Part shown: one piece after another, positions 63,207-64,000 of the stretch | Position numbering within the stretch: the first letter of the stretch is position 1 | How the letters are laid out: the number at the start of each line of letters is the position of its first letter | Origin: JADJNY01 sp046349615 | GTDB lineage: Bacteria; Planctomycetota; UBA1135; GCA-002686595 | DNA: 64,000 bases | Assembly: GCA_046349615.1 (NCBI GenBank) | Contig: JAXMBZ010000007.1 | Span: 62,001 to 126,000, forward strand | Reading direction: 5' to 3' | Program-made: the position numbers and the translations under genes | Notes under the pieces: model-generated | What the model was told of the DNA's origin: nothing | Databases searched by the model: none | Seen by the model: the letters and a program-made list of their open reading frames with translations, nothing else

Positions 63207-63285
63207 GGGCGGAGACGATACAAGGCCACCGCGCCGCGCGCGAGACGTCGCGCACGCGGAGTCGCGCGGCCGAGTTCGCCCGCGC

Positions 63286-64000
63286 TCAATCGTCCCAGTC
63301 GTCGCTGCGGAACGACGACGCGGAGAGCCCCGCCGAGTTCACGAGCGCCCCGAGATCCGCGGCGTGGAACGCGTAGCGCACCGCGACCGGCGCCGCGACC
63401 GCGGGCGAGGTCACGACGAGCGCCGAGCCGTCGACGCGCGCGGTCGCGGGGTGGAACACGCGGTCCGCGCCGGCGAGTTCGAACAGGGCGTCCTTCGTCG
63501 GCCGGAGCTCGAGCCCGTCCGCGTCGTCGAGGAGCACGCGCGCGTTCGCACCCTCGACCACGAGCGCGCGGAAGCTCGGTCCGCGGTCGACGACCTCCGC
63601 GCGGCCGTACGTCCGCCGCAGCGCGATGCGCGCGAGGCGCTCGCCGACCGTCTGCTTGTCCTTCGGGTGGATGTCGTCCTTCTCGCCGACGTCCATCGTC
63701 ACCGCGACGCCCGTGTTCGGGAGCGCGAGCGCGCGGAGCTGCGCCTCGCGCAGGCGCGCGGCCTCGCCGCGATCGCCGTCGTACGAAAACGGCGCGATCT
63801 GCACGAAGAGGAACGGGAGCTTCGGCGCGCGGAACGACGCGCGCCAGTCCTCGATCAGCGCGGGGAAGAGCGTGCGATACTGCTTCCACCGTCCGACGTT
63901 CGCCTCGCCCTGGTACCAGAGCACGCCGGCGAACGTCGCGTCGCGGAGCGGGTCGATCATCCCGTGGCGCAGGCTCGCGGGCATCCACGGCGCGAGCGCG
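63286..64000 (-). CDS. Sialate O-acetylesterase-like SGNH hydrolase, 5' end outside window
   Basis: The C-terminal 238 residues or so are visible, and the frame stays open to base 64000. VLWYQGEANVGRWKQYRTLF (SGNH block with Gln-Gly-Glu) followed by PALIEDWRASFR, and the catalytic DVGEKDDIHPKDKQTVGERL (Asp-x-x-His) are typical of the planctomycete SASA family, which deacetylates sialic acids or other O-acetylated sugars. A beta-rich end follows (SALVVTSPAVAAPVAVRYAF). The signal peptide and catalytic Ser are beyond the edge. The stop is 79 bases after the ALDH7 start on the same strand. Confidence 0.85.
   Translation of the reverse strand, partial: ALAPWMPASLRHGMIDPLRDATFAGVLWYQGEANVGRWKQYRTLFPALIEDWRASFRAPKLPFLFVQIAPFSYDGDRGEAARLREAQLRALALPNTGVAVTMDVGEKDDIHPKDKQTVGERLARIALRRTYGRAEVVDRGPSFRALVVEGANARVLLDDADGLELRPTKDALFELAGADRVFHPATARVDGSALVVTSPAVAAPVAVRYAFHAADLGALVNSAGLSASSFRSDDWDD

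Overview
The window is about 70% G+C, gene-dense and has very short gaps. It looks like chromosomal DNA from a planctomycete-type bacterium. The evidence is circumstantial: two ECF-sigma/Ser-Thr-kinase gene pairs, HEAT-repeat secreted proteins, a TIGR03790-type secreted protein, a C-terminal secretion-type module shared by two exported proteins, few Shine-Dalgarno sites, and start codons preceded by a TAGnnT box. No rRNA, tRNA, CRISPR array or insertion sequence was seen.

Left part (1-23.4 kb): housekeeping genes mixed with signalling genes. These are ffh, a DTW-domain tRNA-modification protein, a YgiQ radical-SAM protein, a 41-residue L34-like basic protein and fumC. An operon follows with an ECF sigma factor, a kinase carrying a formylglycine-enzyme-like domain, and two unknown genes. 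Then come a secreted repeat protein, a DUF1992 protein, an NAD-type isocitrate dehydrogenase, two HEAT proteins, a VWA membrane protein split by an apparent one-base deletion, mnmA, yajC and a YraN-like nuclease-fold gene.

Middle (23.5-45.2 kb): an exopolysaccharide-type sugar transferase, a class III aminotransferase and a GT39-like membrane glycosyltransferase. Next is a DUF433/DUF5615 toxin-antitoxin pair whose toxin has an in-frame TGA, then mnmG, a HEAT/TPR protein coupled to a histone-deacetylase-family enzyme, the second sigma/kinase pair, and a metal (Zn/Mn) uptake operon with its own porin-like gene.

Right part (45.2-64 kb): a partial box (aerobic benzoyl-CoA) cluster of divergent boxR and boxCB, ended by a strong hairpin. 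It is followed by tandem paralogues of about 830 residues, an SGNH hydrolase, a GT4 glycosyltransferase, and a 1175-residue protein that joins HEAT repeats, a two-ring Clp-type AAA+ region and a release-factor-2-like C-terminus. The last region holds hicAB with an extra hicB-like gene, bracketed by 34-bp direct repeats derived from the 3' end of the neighbouring ALDH7 gene, and a sialate O-acetylesterase-like gene cut by the window edge.

The most novel element is the HEAT-Clp-RF2 fusion at 57019-60546. Its first ATPase has lost the Walker B acid pair, its second has lost the aromatic pore loop, and its release-factor part has lost GGQ. This suggests a ribosome-directed AAA+ machine rather than a protease partner. 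The next most notable are the TGA at the conserved cysteine position of the DUF5615 toxin and the hicAB locus framed by duplicated ALDH sequence.
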